Shown here: positions 52,076-63,069 of the stretch, piece by piece | How positions within the stretch are numbered: position 1 is the stretch's first letter | How the letters are laid out: the number at the start of each line of letters is the position of its first letter | Assembly: GCF_022259695.1 (NCBI RefSeq) | Contig: NZ_CP092099.1 | Coordinates: forward strand, 1,844,471 to 1,908,470 | Source: Flaviramulus sp. BrNp1-15 | GTDB lineage: Bacteria > Bacteroidota > Bacteroidia > Flavobacteriales > Flavobacteriaceae | DNA length: 64,000 nucleotides | Direction of reading: 5' to 3' | Notes under the pieces: generated by a model | What the model was told of the DNA's origin: nothing | The model's database searches: none | What the model saw: only the letters and a program-made list of their open reading frames with translations | Made by a program: the position numbers and the translations under genes

Positions 52076-54463
52076 TTATATTTCGTTTTCTAAAAGTTGA
52101 TCGAGAGCTGTTAAATCTGGAACTAAAACTTGTCTAGCTTTACTACCTTCAAAAGATCCAACAATTCCTGCGGCTTCCAATTGATCGATTAATCTACCAG
52201 CTCTATTGTAACCCAATTTTAATTTTCTTTGCAATAAAGAGGCAGAACCTTGTTGCGCCGTTACAATAACTATAGCTGCATCTTTAAACAGTTTATCTCT
52301 ATCTGATATGTCTATATCAAGACTTGTGCCACTTTCTTCGCCAACATATTCGGGTAACATATAAGCTTCAGGATAAGCTTTTTGCGAACCAATATAATCT
52401 GTAATCCTTTCAACTTCTGGAGTATCTACAAATGCACATTGTATACGAATCATATCATTACCTTGGGTGTAAAGCATATCTCCACGACCTATAAGTTGGT
52501 CTGCTCCAGAGCCATCTAAAATTGTTCTCGAATCTATTTTAGACGTTACTCTAAAGGCAATACGAGCAGGGAAATTAGCTTTTATAATACCTGTAATAAC
52601 ATTAACTGACGGACGTTGCGTAGCAATAATTAAGTGAATACCAATAGCACGAGCTAATTGCGCTAATCGAGCAATTGGAGTTTCAACCTCTTTACCAGCA
52701 GTCATTATTAAATCTGCAAACTCATCAACTACCAAAACAATGTAAGGTAAATATTGATGACCATCATTCGGATTTAATTTTCTGGCTTTAAACTTAGCAT
52801 TATACTCTGCAATGTTTCTACACATCGCATTTTTAAGAAGTTCGTAGCGGTTATCCATTTCAATACAAAGTGAGTTTAATGTATTGATAACTTTAGTGTT
52901 GTCTGTTATAATAGCTTCTTCACTGTCTGGAAGTTTTGCTAAATAATGACGTTCAATTCTATTAAAAAGCGTTAACTCTACTTTTTTAGGGTCAACTAAA
53001 ATAAATTTCACCTCAGCAGGATGTTTTTTATAAAGTAACGAAGTTAAAACAGCATTCAATCCTACCGATTTACCTTGTCCGGTAGCACCTGCCATAAGCA
53101 AGTGAGGCATTTTTGCTAAATCTACCACAAAAGTTTCGTTGCTTATGGTTTTTCCTAAAGCAATAGGAAGTTGCATTTCTGAGTTTTGAAATTTCTTTGA
53201 TGCAATTACAGAGCGCATGGAAACTATAGTAGAATTCTTATTAGGCACTTCTATACCTATGGTTCCTTTACCTGGTATTGGAGCAATAATACGAATACCT
53301 AATGCAGAAAGTGACAAAGCAATATCATCTTCTAAATTCTTGATTTTAGAAATTCTAATACCTGCTTCAGGAACAATTTCATATAGTGTAACTGTTGGTC
53401 CAATAGTGGCTTTTATACTTGCAATACCAATTTTATAATTACTTAAAGTTTCAACAATTTTGTTTTTGTTTTCTTCAAGTTCGTCTTGGTTTATGGTAAT
53501 ACCTTCGGTATCATATTTTTTTAATAAGTCAAGCGTAGGGAATTGATATTTAGCTAATTCTAGTGTTGGGTCAAACTGCCCGAAATCTTCAACTAGTTTA
53601 TTTGCAAGGTTATCAGTTTCAGAACCTTCTTCTTTTACATCTTCAACTTTTATTTCTAACTCAGGTTCTTCCTCTTCTTTAGCAACATTAACTTCTAGAG
53701 GAGCAGATTCAACTTTAGTTTTTATTTTGGTCTTTTCTTGTTTTGTTGGTGCTGTATCATCTAAAGGAATATCGAAAGCAGTTTTAATAGCTTCGGCTTC
53801 TTCAGAAAGGTTATTATCCAAAGGAATGATAGTTTCACCTTTTAAATCTGAAAATTCATCTTTAATATCTTTTTTTGCCGATTTAAAAAGTCTTGTTATG
53901 CTTTCAAAAGTTACTTTAAATCTAATAGCTAAATAAGTAATTAATCCAAACAAAAGCAGGAGGGAAGTGCCAATTTTGCCAATGTAATCCTGTAGAAATG
54001 TATTAACTTCATAGCCAATAGTACCTCCTAGAATATCGCTTTTGTCTTTAAAAAAGCCAAAAAGAATGGATAGCCAAATTATAATTAAAATACCCCAAAA
54101 CCAGTGTTTTCTAAGCTTTGATTTATTTAGGTTCATTAAAACATAAACACCAGACAGGAAAATTAATCCAGAAAATATAAATGATGAAATACCAAAACCT
54201 CGTTGAATAAAAAAGTCGCTTAACCAAGCCCCAGATTTACTTAACCAGTTTTGTGTTTCTGTATCTCTGTTTGTGAATTCAGATAAGCTACTTTGGTCTG
54301 CTTCACCAGTAAAAAAGAATGATATAAAAGCAATACAAAGTAAAATACCAAAAATTACCAGAAAGCTACCTAACACCAATTTTTGTTGGCTAGATAGGTT
54401 AAAACCAGGCATTTTAATTTTTTCTCTAGGTGCTTTTTTAGTCTTGGGTTTACTTTTAGCCAT
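52076..54463 (-). CDS. ftsK: DNA translocase FtsK/SpoIIIE
   Basis: A 795-residue protein with four N-terminal membrane helices (from residue about 29 to 180), a Glu/Lys-rich linker (200-300) and a RecA-like motor. Walker A is GATGQGKSVGLNAVLTSLLY and Walker B is YIVLVVDEFADLIMTAGKE, followed by ATQRPSVNVITGIIKANFPA and GADQLIGRGDML. The C-terminal gamma winged helix (SASLLQRKLKLGYNRAGRLI) recognises KOPS-like DNA. It moves chromosome ends at division. A TATTTTTG element at 54490-54483 may be its own promoter. Confidence 0.96.
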   Translation of the reverse strand: MAKSKPKTKKAPREKIKMPGFNLSSQQKLVLGSFLVIFGILLCIAFISFFFTGEADQSSLSEFTNRDTETQNWLSKSGAWLSDFFIQRGFGISSFIFSGLIFLSGVYVLMNLNKSKLRKHWFWGILIIIWLSILFGFFKDKSDILGGTIGYEVNTFLQDYIGKIGTSLLLLFGLITYLAIRFKVTFESITRLFKSAKKDIKDEFSDLKGETIIPLDNNLSEEAEAIKTAFDIPLDDTAPTKQEKTKIKTKVESAPLEVNVAKEEEEPELEIKVEDVKEEGSETDNLANKLVEDFGQFDPTLELAKYQFPTLDLLKKYDTEGITINQDELEENKNKIVETLSNYKIGIASIKATIGPTVTLYEIVPEAGIRISKIKNLEDDIALSLSALGIRIIAPIPGKGTIGIEVPNKNSTIVSMRSVIASKKFQNSEMQLPIALGKTISNETFVVDLAKMPHLLMAGATGQGKSVGLNAVLTSLLYKKHPAEVKFILVDPKKVELTLFNRIERHYLAKLPDSEEAIITDNTKVINTLNSLCIEMDNRYELLKNAMCRNIAEYNAKFKARKLNPNDGHQYLPYIVLVVDEFADLIMTAGKEVETPIARLAQLARAIGIHLIIATQRPSVNVITGIIKANFPARIAFRVTSKIDSRTILDGSGADQLIGRGDMLYTQGNDMIRIQCAFVDTPEVERITDYIGSQKAYPEAYMLPEYVGEESGTSLDIDISDRDKLFKDAAIVIVTAQQGSASLLQRKLKLGYNRAGRLIDQLEAAGIVGSFEGSKARQVLVPDLTALDQLLENEI

Positions 54464-54482
54464 TAATGCTTTTTAGTTTGAA

Positions 54483-54490
54483 CAAAAATA
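54483..54490 (-). promoter_or_regulatory. -7 promoter element of ftsK
   Basis: On the minus strand TATTTTTG matches all defined positions of TAnnTTTG, about 20 bp before the ftsK start. No clear -33 TTG could be assigned. Confidence 0.4.
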
Positions 54491-54564
54491 CAAATTACTA
54501 ACGTTAACGAAACTTTATTTTGAAAAATTGCAAAACAATGCATACAAAATAATAAGTTGAGTTA

Positions 54565-54584
54565 ATCCCGATATAAATCGGGAT
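54565..54584. repeat. Inverted repeat in the dgkA-ftsK gap
   Basis: ATCCCGAT (54565-54572) and ATCGGGAT (54577-54584) with an ATAA loop form a perfect 8-bp stem. No strong T-tract follows, so it may be a weak terminator or attenuator downstream of dgkA. Confidence 0.5.
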
Positions 54585-54614
54585 ATATATTTATCTAGTT
54601 ATGTACTGAGTATT

Positions 54615-54986
54615 TTAAAAAATCTTTGGAAGATAAATTATAAAGCCAATAATTACAGCAAAAACAGAAGCAATAAAAACTGCTCCCGCTGCAATATCTT
54701 TTATTAAACCTATTTTTTCGTGATGCCCTGGATGAATAAAATTTGCAATTTCTTCTATGGCTGTGTTTATACCTTCAATACTCATAACTAAACCAATGGC
54801 TAAAAATTGTATAATCCATTCATTTGAAGAAATATTAAAATAAAAACCCGCAGCCGTAACTAATAAAGCAATGACAAATTGTATTTTAATACTAGCTTCA
54901 TTTTTTAGGAGTAAAAGCATACCTTTAAAAGCATACCCTACACTCTTTAGCCGGTTGACCAAGAAAGATTCTTTTTTAGACATCAA
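54615..54986 (-). CDS. dgkA: Diacylglycerol kinase family protein
   Basis: A 123-residue membrane protein with three helices. It has the DgkA core: FLVNRLKSVGYAFKGMLLLL, then NEASIKIQFVIALLVTAAGF, and the catalytic/metal helix SIEGINTAIEEIANFI with the conserved E-x-x-N-x-A-I-E-x-x-x-D-like pattern. The last helix is AAGAVFIASVFAVIIGFIIY. It phosphorylates diacylglycerol or undecaprenol at the inner membrane. It follows tpx after 6 bp. Confidence 0.93.
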   Translation of the reverse strand: MMSKKESFLVNRLKSVGYAFKGMLLLLKNEASIKIQFVIALLVTAAGFYFNISSNEWIIQFLAIGLVMSIEGINTAIEEIANFIHPGHHEKIGLIKDIAAGAVFIASVFAVIIGFIIYLPKIF

Positions 54987-54992
54987 AACATT

Positions 54993-55496
54993 TTAAGAAT
55001 ATAGAGCTTCCAAAGCTGCTTTGTAATTTGGTTCGTCTACAATTTCTCCAACTTGTTCTGTATATAAAACGGTACCATTTTCATCTAAAACAATAACACA
55101 TCTAGAATGTAAAGCTTCTAATGGTCCATTAATAAAGTTTAAACCATATGCTTTACCAAAGCTACCATCTTTATAATCTGATAAGCTAATTACATTATCT
55201 AACCCTTCGGCACCACAAAAACGAGCATGTGCAAACGGTAAATCGTGCGATATACAAAGTACTTTTGTGTTTTCTAATTCGCTAGCTTCTCTATTAAATT
55301 CTCTAACAGATTGTGCACAGGTACCAGTGTCTATACTTGGGAAAACATTTAAAACAACTTTACTTCCAGCAAAATCGTTTAAATTTTTTGTTGATAAATC
55401 TGTTGCTGTTAATTTAAAATCTGGTGCTTTTGATCCTATGTTAGGTAGGTTTCCAGAAGTTTGTATTTTATTTCCTTTTAATGTAACTGTTGCCAT
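54993..55496 (-). CDS. tpx: Thiol peroxidase Tpx (atypical 2-Cys peroxiredoxin)
   Basis: A 167-residue protein with ATVTLKGNKIQTSGNLPNIG at the start. The peroxidatic Cys lies in FPSIDTGTCAQSVREFN (about residue 60) and the resolving Cys in HARFCGAEGL (about residue 94), the spacing of Tpx enzymes. It also has LHSRCVIVLDENGTV near the end. It reduces alkyl hydroperoxides with thioredoxin in the cytoplasm. It heads the tpx-dgkA-ftsK-lolA-lptF/G-ribB block and is divergent from katG, 254 bp away. Confidence 0.95.
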   Translation of the reverse strand: MATVTLKGNKIQTSGNLPNIGSKAPDFKLTATDLSTKNLNDFAGSKVVLNVFPSIDTGTCAQSVREFNREASELENTKVLCISHDLPFAHARFCGAEGLDNVISLSDYKDGSFGKAYGLNFINGPLEALHSRCVIVLDENGTVLYTEQVGEIVDEPNYKAALEALYS

Positions 55497-55708
55497 TTTA
55501 TTATATTTAAGTTTTGATAAAAATAATAATAATTAAACTTCATGCAGAATTAGTTTCTATATTTTTTCATCAACATTAATTACCTCTTTAGAAAGTTAAT
55601 AAATCATTTGTTTAAACTATCAAAAAAAATATTCAAATAAATTTTATCGATTACAATATAATTTTTTAAAATACAGGAATTCAACTTTAAAAGCTGATAA
55701 TTTCATAA

Positions 55709-57994
<2,286 letters not shown>

Positions 57995-58014
57995 GAATTG
58001 ATTGAATAGTTTTT

Positions 58015-58050
58015 AAAAAGGAGTGGGTGACTAAAACTCATTCCTTTTTT
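58015..58050 (+). terminator. Terminator after katG
   Basis: AAAAAGGAGTGGGT (58015-58028) pairs with ACTCATTCCTTTTT (58036-58049) with two G-U pairs, followed by T. Read-through could supply the ankyrin gene 19 bp further on. Confidence 0.7.
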
Positions 58051-58068
58051 AATTTAAAAATAATAGAT

Positions 58069-58542
58069 ATGACAGATGCAGATGTTTTTTTTGAAGCCAT
58101 ACGATCTGGCGATAATGGTAAATTGGTTAATTTGTTAAGTATAAATCCTAATCTGGTTGATGTTAAAGACTCACGAGGGTTTACTCCATTAATTTTTGCT
58201 ACTTATTTTGATAATGAAGAGGCAACCAAAACACTTCTTGAACACAATGCAAAAGTTGATGATAAAGACGCTTTGGGTAACACCGCTTTGATAGGGGTTT
58301 GTTTTAAGGGAAATGTTAGTATAGCTAATAAATTAATACATAGCGGAGCTAATATTAATGCTGTAAATAACAATGGAACTACGCCTTTAATATTTGCCAC
58401 AACTTATGGTAAAGAAGATATTGTTAAGTTGCTTTTAGACCATGGTGCTGATAAATCAATAAAGGATAATAACGGTAAATCAGCTTTTGATTATGCTACA
58501 GAAAAGAAGTTTAGTAATCTAGTGGAATTGCTTAATAACTAG
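58069..58542 (+). CDS. Ankyrin-repeat protein downstream of katG
   Basis: A 157-residue protein from the ATG at 58069; a GTG at 58027 lies inside the terminator. Four ankyrin repeats are visible: GFTPLIFATYFDNEEATKTL, GNTALIGVCFKGNVSIANKL, GTTPLIFATTYGKEDIVKLL and GKSAFDYATEKKFSNLVELL. There is no signal peptide. The katG-ankyrin order resembles katB-ankB of Pseudomonas, where the ankyrin protein is needed for full catalase activity, so a KatG-supporting role is inferred. Confidence 0.88.
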   Translation: MTDADVFFEAIRSGDNGKLVNLLSINPNLVDVKDSRGFTPLIFATYFDNEEATKTLLEHNAKVDDKDALGNTALIGVCFKGNVSIANKLIHSGANINAVNNNGTTPLIFATTYGKEDIVKLLLDHGADKSIKDNNGKSAFDYATEKKFSNLVELLNN

Positions 58543-58562
58543 GTTATTAATGAGTGTAAAAT

Positions 58563-58594
58563 AAAAACCACTTCAAATTTGAAGTGGTTTTTTT
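58563..58594. terminator. Bidirectional terminator between ankyrin gene and DUF6952 gene
   Basis: A palindrome around CCACTTCAAATTTGAAGTGG (58568-58587) with A- and T-tracts outside serves both convergent transcripts. Confidence 0.85.
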
Positions 58595-58612
58595 ATTTGT
58601 TTTAATAAAATT

Positions 58613-58870
58613 CTATTTATCAATAGAACCAAGTACTCTAGACATAAAAGTATTTAATGCTTCCTTTTTTGGAGTACCGTCTTTCACCATTTTGTTAACT
58701 TCAAGTGCACCATACATATTAGAGATTAGCTCTCCAATAACATCAAGTTCTTCATCTTTTAGCGAAGGCACTTCTGTAAGGTTCTCTAAAGTCTCAATAG
58801 TTTCAACTAAAAAGTCTTCGTCGTTATCTTCAATAAATTGAGATAAGTGTTTAATTACTGGTAACTTCAT
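58613..58870 (-). CDS. DUF6952-like small acidic protein
   Basis: An 85-residue soluble, acidic, helical protein starting MKLPVIKHLSQFIEDNDEDF, with VETIETLENLTEVPSLKDEE and GKMVKDGTPKKEAL-like spacing. It overlaps the end of the thioredoxin gene by 20 bp, so the peroxiredoxin, thioredoxin and this gene form an operon. The family name is recalled from similar operons and the function is unknown. A partner or regulator in peroxide reduction is possible. Confidence 0.65.
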   Translation of the reverse strand: MKLPVIKHLSQFIEDNDEDFLVETIETLENLTEVPSLKDEELDVIGELISNMYGALEVNKMVKDGTPKKEALNTFMSRVLGSIDK

Positions 58871-59165
58871 TAATTAAATCTTTTAAAACGTCAAACTTAT
58901 TGGTTTGTACTTGATTAACAAATTCACCTTTTTTAAATGTTGCAAAAGTTGGTAAATTATCTACTGTTGCTAATTGCCTTGAATTTGGAAATTTTTCTGC
59001 ATCTGCCATTACAAATGTTACATTTTCATTTTCGGTAGCAAGCTTCTTAAACTTAGGTTTCATAATTCTACAGTTTCCACACCAAGTTGCAGAATACTGA
59101 ACAATTACAGTATCATTTTCAGATACTAAATCTGTTAAATTATCTTGATCTAATTCTTTTATCAT
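58851..59165 (-). CDS. Thioredoxin-family protein
   Basis: A 104-residue cytoplasmic thioredoxin with active site WCGNC in QYSATWCGNCRIMKPKFKKL (usual WCGPC varied at the third position). The cis-Pro motif is NLPTFATFKKG. It lies 10 bp after the peroxiredoxin gene, so it probably reduces that peroxiredoxin. The CGNC variant may alter its redox potential. Confidence 0.93.
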   Translation of the reverse strand: MIKELDQDNLTDLVSENDTVIVQYSATWCGNCRIMKPKFKKLATENENVTFVMADAEKFPNSRQLATVDNLPTFATFKKGEFVNQVQTNKFDVLKDLINEVTSN

Positions 59166-59175
59166 AGCTCGAATA

Positions 59176-59820
59176 CTAGTTTAAGTGTGCTTTTAAATAC
59201 TCTGCAGTACCTTTTGCATTAGCTTGCATAGCTTCTTTACCTTCTTCCCAGTTTGCAGGACAAACTTCTCCTTTTTCTTGTACGTGAGTTAAAGCATCAA
59301 TAATTCTTAAGTATTCATTTACATTTCTACCTAAAGGCATATTGTTAATGCTTTCATGCTGAATTGTACCTTCTTCATCAATAATGTATGTAGCTCTGTA
59401 AGTTACATTATCACCATCAACAGTAACAACACCAGTTTCTTCGTTATAAGTTTCGTTTGAAATATCTAAAATACCTAATGTTGAAGCTAAGTTTCTGTTT
59501 GAATCTGCTAAAAGTGGATATGTTACACCTTCAATTCCTCCATTATCTTTTGCAGTACTTAACCATGCAAAATGTACTTCGGCAGTATCACATGAAGCTC
59601 CAATAACTACTGTATTTCTTTTTTCAAATTCTCCTAAAGCAGCTTGAAAAGCATGTAATTCTGTTGGACATACAAAAGTAAAGTCTTTTGGGTACCAAAA
59701 TAAAACCACTTTTTTGTTATTATTTACCGCTTCTTCTAGAACGTTGAGTTTAAATGTATCACCCATTTCGTTCATTGCATTAACGTTTAAATTTGGAAAT
59801 TTTTTTCCTACTAAAGCCAT
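59176..59820 (-). CDS. Typical 2-Cys peroxiredoxin (AhpC/Prx family)
   Basis: A 214-residue protein. The peroxidatic Cys is in FTFVCPTELHAFQAALGEFE and the resolving Cys in GEVCPANWEEGKEAMQANAK. Between them come EVHFAWLSTAKDNGGIEGVT, ATYIIDEEGTIQHESIN and PLGRNVNEYLRI, as in typical 2-Cys enzymes. It detoxifies hydrogen and organic peroxides. A perfect promoter element lies 45-52 bp upstream. It is the first gene of the three-gene peroxide operon. Confidence 0.95.
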   Translation of the reverse strand: MALVGKKFPNLNVNAMNEMGDTFKLNVLEEAVNNNKKVVLFWYPKDFTFVCPTELHAFQAALGEFEKRNTVVIGASCDTAEVHFAWLSTAKDNGGIEGVTYPLLADSNRNLASTLGILDISNETYNEETGVVTVDGDNVTYRATYIIDEEGTIQHESINNMPLGRNVNEYLRIIDALTHVQEKGEVCPANWEEGKEAMQANAKGTAEYLKAHLN

Positions 59821-59864
59821 GTGTTTTTTGTTTAAAAAATGTTATTGTTTTGTTTTTAAGTGTG

Positions 59865-59872
59865 CAAAAGTA
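59865..59872 (-). promoter_or_regulatory. -7 promoter element of the peroxiredoxin operon
   Basis: TACTTTTG on the minus strand matches all defined positions of TAnnTTTG, 45-52 bp before the start codon. Confidence 0.45.
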
Positions 59873-59969
59873 CGCTGTGACTAGAGGATATAAAACATCA
59901 TTAAAATTTGAAAAACCTATTCTGTAATAGGATTTATTTATGATTGTTGGTAATGAGAAGGTTACCCTT

Positions 59970-61436
59970 TTATTTTGTAGTAATTTGTTTGATTTTAATT
60001 CTAAGAGCAGCAAACAGTAATGTAGTAAACGGACTTAGCCAATTGAAAATAGCATAGAAAAAATACTCGCCAACACCTACACCTAAAACACCAGATTGAT
60101 AGGCGCCACAAGTATTCCAAGGAATTAAAACAGAAGTAACAGTTCCAGAATCTTCAAGTGTTCTACTTAAATTTTCTGGGGCTAAATTTTTATCTTCGAA
60201 TGCTTTTTTAAACATTTTTCCAGGTATAACTATAGCTAAATATTGGTCTGATGCAATTGTGTTTAAACCTAAACAACTAATAACTGTACTTGCAAAGAGC
60301 CCAAATATTGAAGTAGCAACCGACAGTAATACCTTAGTTATTTTGGATAAAGCTCCAATACCATCCATAATACCACCAAAAACCATAGCACATATAATGA
60401 GGTAAATGGTCCAAAGCATACCATTCATTCCGCCGGCAGAAAATAATTCATTCAATTTTTCATTATCAGTAGCTATTTCTGTATCAATTAAAATTGAGTT
60501 GAATATGGAACTTATTTTTGAATCGCTTAAATTATTTAAAATTTCAGGTTGAAAAATAAAAGCGAAAACAGCTGCAATTAAAACCCCAGCACCTAGAGCA
60601 ATTAAGGGTTTTGTTTTCATTAATATTAATGCTATAACTGTTACTGGAACTAAAAACAGCCATGGAGAAATATTAAAAGTTATGCTGATAGTGTTTATTA
60701 AATTACTAACATCTGCACTTCCAGATGTATCAATAGTTGCACTTAATATTGCAAAAACAATAAGAGTCACAATAATGGTAGGCACCGTAGTAATTGTCAT
60801 ATAACGTATATGAGTAAATAAATCTGTTCCGGCAATTGCAGGCGCTAGATTTGTAGTATCGCTTAAAGGAGACATTTTATCTCCAAAATAAGCTCCAGAA
60901 ATAACAGCCCCAGCAATCATACCAGAATTTATACCTAAGGCAGTACCAATACCTACTAAAGCAATACCAACGGTTGCAGATGTTGTCCAAGAACTTCCTG
61001 TAGAAATAGAAATTAATGCACAAATAATAACACATGCGGGTAAAAATATAGAAGGACTTAACACTTGTAACCCATAATATACCATAGCAGGAATAACGCC
61101 ACTAACCAACCATGTTCCGGCTAAAGCACCAACTAATAGTAAAATTAAAACTGGCACAAAAATGCTTTTTAGGTTTTCCCAAACTTCAGAAAGCATAATG
61201 GATAACGAAACTTTATTAAAAACCCCAACAATAGCAGCTACAAGACCTCCAAATAATAGAATAATTTGATTTGAATACCCACCAAACATTTCGCCATCTG
61301 CAAAAAAAATGTTGTAAGCCAATAATCCCATTAAAATAATTACAGGAATTAAAGCTTCCCATATATTTAATTCAGTGTTTTCAATAATGTTTTGATTGTC
61401 GGCTTTAAAGTTGGAGATGTTTTTTTCTTTTTGCAT
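59970..61436 (-). CDS. nhaC: NhaC-family Na+/H+ antiporter
   Basis: A 488-residue membrane protein with about 11-12 helices. Characteristic blocks are ISISTGSSWTTSATVGIALV, GAVISGAYFGDKMSPLSDTT (conserved Asp), TKPLIALGAGVLIAAVFAFI and LGLNTIASDQYLAIVIPG, with GTVTSVLIPWNTCGAYQSGV near the end. NhaC antiporters exchange protons for sodium at the inner membrane and suit a marine lifestyle. It is a single-gene unit. Confidence 0.9.
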   Translation of the reverse strand: MQKEKNISNFKADNQNIIENTELNIWEALIPVIILMGLLAYNIFFADGEMFGGYSNQIILLFGGLVAAIVGVFNKVSLSIMLSEVWENLKSIFVPVLILLLVGALAGTWLVSGVIPAMVYYGLQVLSPSIFLPACVIICALISISTGSSWTTSATVGIALVGIGTALGINSGMIAGAVISGAYFGDKMSPLSDTTNLAPAIAGTDLFTHIRYMTITTVPTIIVTLIVFAILSATIDTSGSADVSNLINTISITFNISPWLFLVPVTVIALILMKTKPLIALGAGVLIAAVFAFIFQPEILNNLSDSKISSIFNSILIDTEIATDNEKLNELFSAGGMNGMLWTIYLIICAMVFGGIMDGIGALSKITKVLLSVATSIFGLFASTVISCLGLNTIASDQYLAIVIPGKMFKKAFEDKNLAPENLSRTLEDSGTVTSVLIPWNTCGAYQSGVLGVGVGEYFFYAIFNWLSPFTTLLFAALRIKIKQITTK

Positions 61437-61595
61437 TAGGAAAATTTATTTCCGTAATGTTACGATAATCTTGTTTTTTATACAAATAATGGAGTATTTC
61501 TATTGATTTTTTAAAAATATGTGACCTGAATATCATCTTCTGTGTCTTATATATAGTTGCGAAACATTTTTAATTAATTTATTACTCTCAAAATT

Positions 61596-62003
61596 ATGTC
61601 ACCTTTTAATAATCTACTTTTTTTTGCCTCAATACTATTTTCACTTAGTAATTTTGCTACTTATCTTGGATTTGATAAGATGAAGTCCTTTTTTTTCGCT
61701 TCAGATGGTTTTGAAAATGAAAACAAATCACGCATTATAAAGTATATAGGGACAAAGAAAAAAACTAAACGTTTAGATTGTGAAAAACGAATGCTTTTAG
61801 ATAAGTATAATACTCAATTAAACAGACATTTAAAGACTTTGAATTATTTATCTGTAATTGAAGCCGATTCTAAATTCAATAAAAACAAAACGCAAATAGC
61901 AGAAATTTTGAACATTAAAGCTCAAGTTCAAAAGGATGTTATCGAAATAACCTCTAAAATAAACCAGTTTAAATTAAAATATAAAATTGCCTCATCAATT
62001 TAG
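61596..62003 (+). CDS. Hypothetical helical protein with N-terminal membrane helix
   Basis: A 135-residue protein. A hydrophobic stretch (NLLFFASILFSLSNFATYLG) could be a membrane helix or signal. The rest is charged and probably coiled-coil (KRMLLDKYNTQLNRHLKTLN, KAQVQKDVIEITSKINQFKL). No family was recognised and neighbours give no clue. It stands alone before the YdjM-like gene. Confidence 0.6.
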   Translation: MSPFNNLLFFASILFSLSNFATYLGFDKMKSFFFASDGFENENKSRIIKYIGTKKKTKRLDCEKRMLLDKYNTQLNRHLKTLNYLSVIEADSKFNKNKTQIAEILNIKAQVQKDVIEITSKINQFKLKYKIASSI

Positions 62004-62046
62004 TTTTTAATAGTAATTCATTTTAGTTGTATTTTTAGATGCTGTA

Positions 62047-63069
62047 ATGGATTCACTAACTCAAATTGTACTAGGCGCTGCTTGTGGCGAAGCTGTATTA
62101 GGAAAAAAAATTGGTAACAAAGCTTTATTTTATGGAGTTATAGGTGGTACAATTCCAGATTTAGATGTTTACGTAGGTAATCTGCTTTATAACAATCAAA
62201 TTGATGCCATGTTATTTCATAGAGGGTTTATGCACTCTATATTGTTTTCTGTTTTAGGCGCTTTTTTACTTGGTTGGTTAGTACACAAATTATATAATTC
62301 AGGACAACGTTTACATACAACTACTCAAAAAAATTGGACTAGTTTATTTTTCTGGTCTTTATTTACACATCCTATTTTAGATTGCTTTACACCTTACGGA
62401 ACACAATTATTTGCACCATTTAGCAATTATAGAGTGGCTTTAAATAACATTGCAGTTGTAGATCCTATGTATACCTTACCGTTTTTAATTTGCATGATTG
62501 CTCTTATGTTTTTTAATAGAACCTCTGTTAAAAGACGCTTTTGGTTGAAATTAGGATTGGGTATTAGTTCTGTTTATATGCTATTTACCTTTGGTAATAA
62601 GTTATATATAGATTCGGTATTTAAAAAATCTTTGAAAGACAATAAAATAAGTTCTACTCGATTTAGTACTCAACCAGCTATTTTTAATAACGTATTATGG
62701 TTTGGTATAGCAGAAACAGATACTTCTTATTTTGTTGCCGATTATTCCTTATTTGATACTAAAGATAGATTTTTAAATTTTAGATCGATACCAAAACAAA
62801 GAGATTTACCTCCTTCAGAATTTATTGATATTAAAAACCTGGCTTGGTTTAGCAATCAATATTACAGTGTTTATAAAATTGATAACAATGAATATTCATA
62901 TAACGATTTACGATATCCGTTATTAGATGAAACAAACCCTAATTCTTCCGTATTTAGTTTATTACTTTACAAAGATGAAAATAGACTAAATATGAAGCCT
63001 TTTGAACCCAAATTTGAAGGTTTTAATAACATAATGACCACTATGTGGCTTCGTATGAAAGGGATTTAG
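62047..63069 (+). CDS. YdjM-like membrane-bound metal-dependent hydrolase (DUF457-type)
   Basis: A 340-residue protein starting MDSLTQIVLGAACGEAVLGK. It carries the family's His/Asp motifs: GGTIPDLDVYVGNL, FHRGFMHSILFSVLGAFLLG and FTHPILDCFTPYGTQLF, which together form a metal site in the membrane. Four to five helices occupy the first 180 residues and a soluble domain follows (VLWFGIAETDTSYFVADYSL). LexA-regulated YdjM is its relative in E. coli. The reaction is unknown. It is convergent with the PLP-enzyme gene (4-bp overlap). Confidence 0.85.
   Translation: MDSLTQIVLGAACGEAVLGKKIGNKALFYGVIGGTIPDLDVYVGNLLYNNQIDAMLFHRGFMHSILFSVLGAFLLGWLVHKLYNSGQRLHTTTQKNWTSLFFWSLFTHPILDCFTPYGTQLFAPFSNYRVALNNIAVVDPMYTLPFLICMIALMFFNRTSVKRRFWLKLGLGISSVYMLFTFGNKLYIDSVFKKSLKDNKISSTRFSTQPAIFNNVLWFGIAETDTSYFVADYSLFDTKDRFLNFRSIPKQRDLPPSEFIDIKNLAWFSNQYYSVYKIDNNEYSYNDLRYPLLDETNPNSSVFSLLLYKDENRLNMKPFEPKFEGFNNIMTTMWLRMKGI

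Noticed and set aside
58027-58068. GTG start of the ankyrin gene
   Set aside because: It lies inside the katG terminator hairpin; the ATG at 58069 is better.
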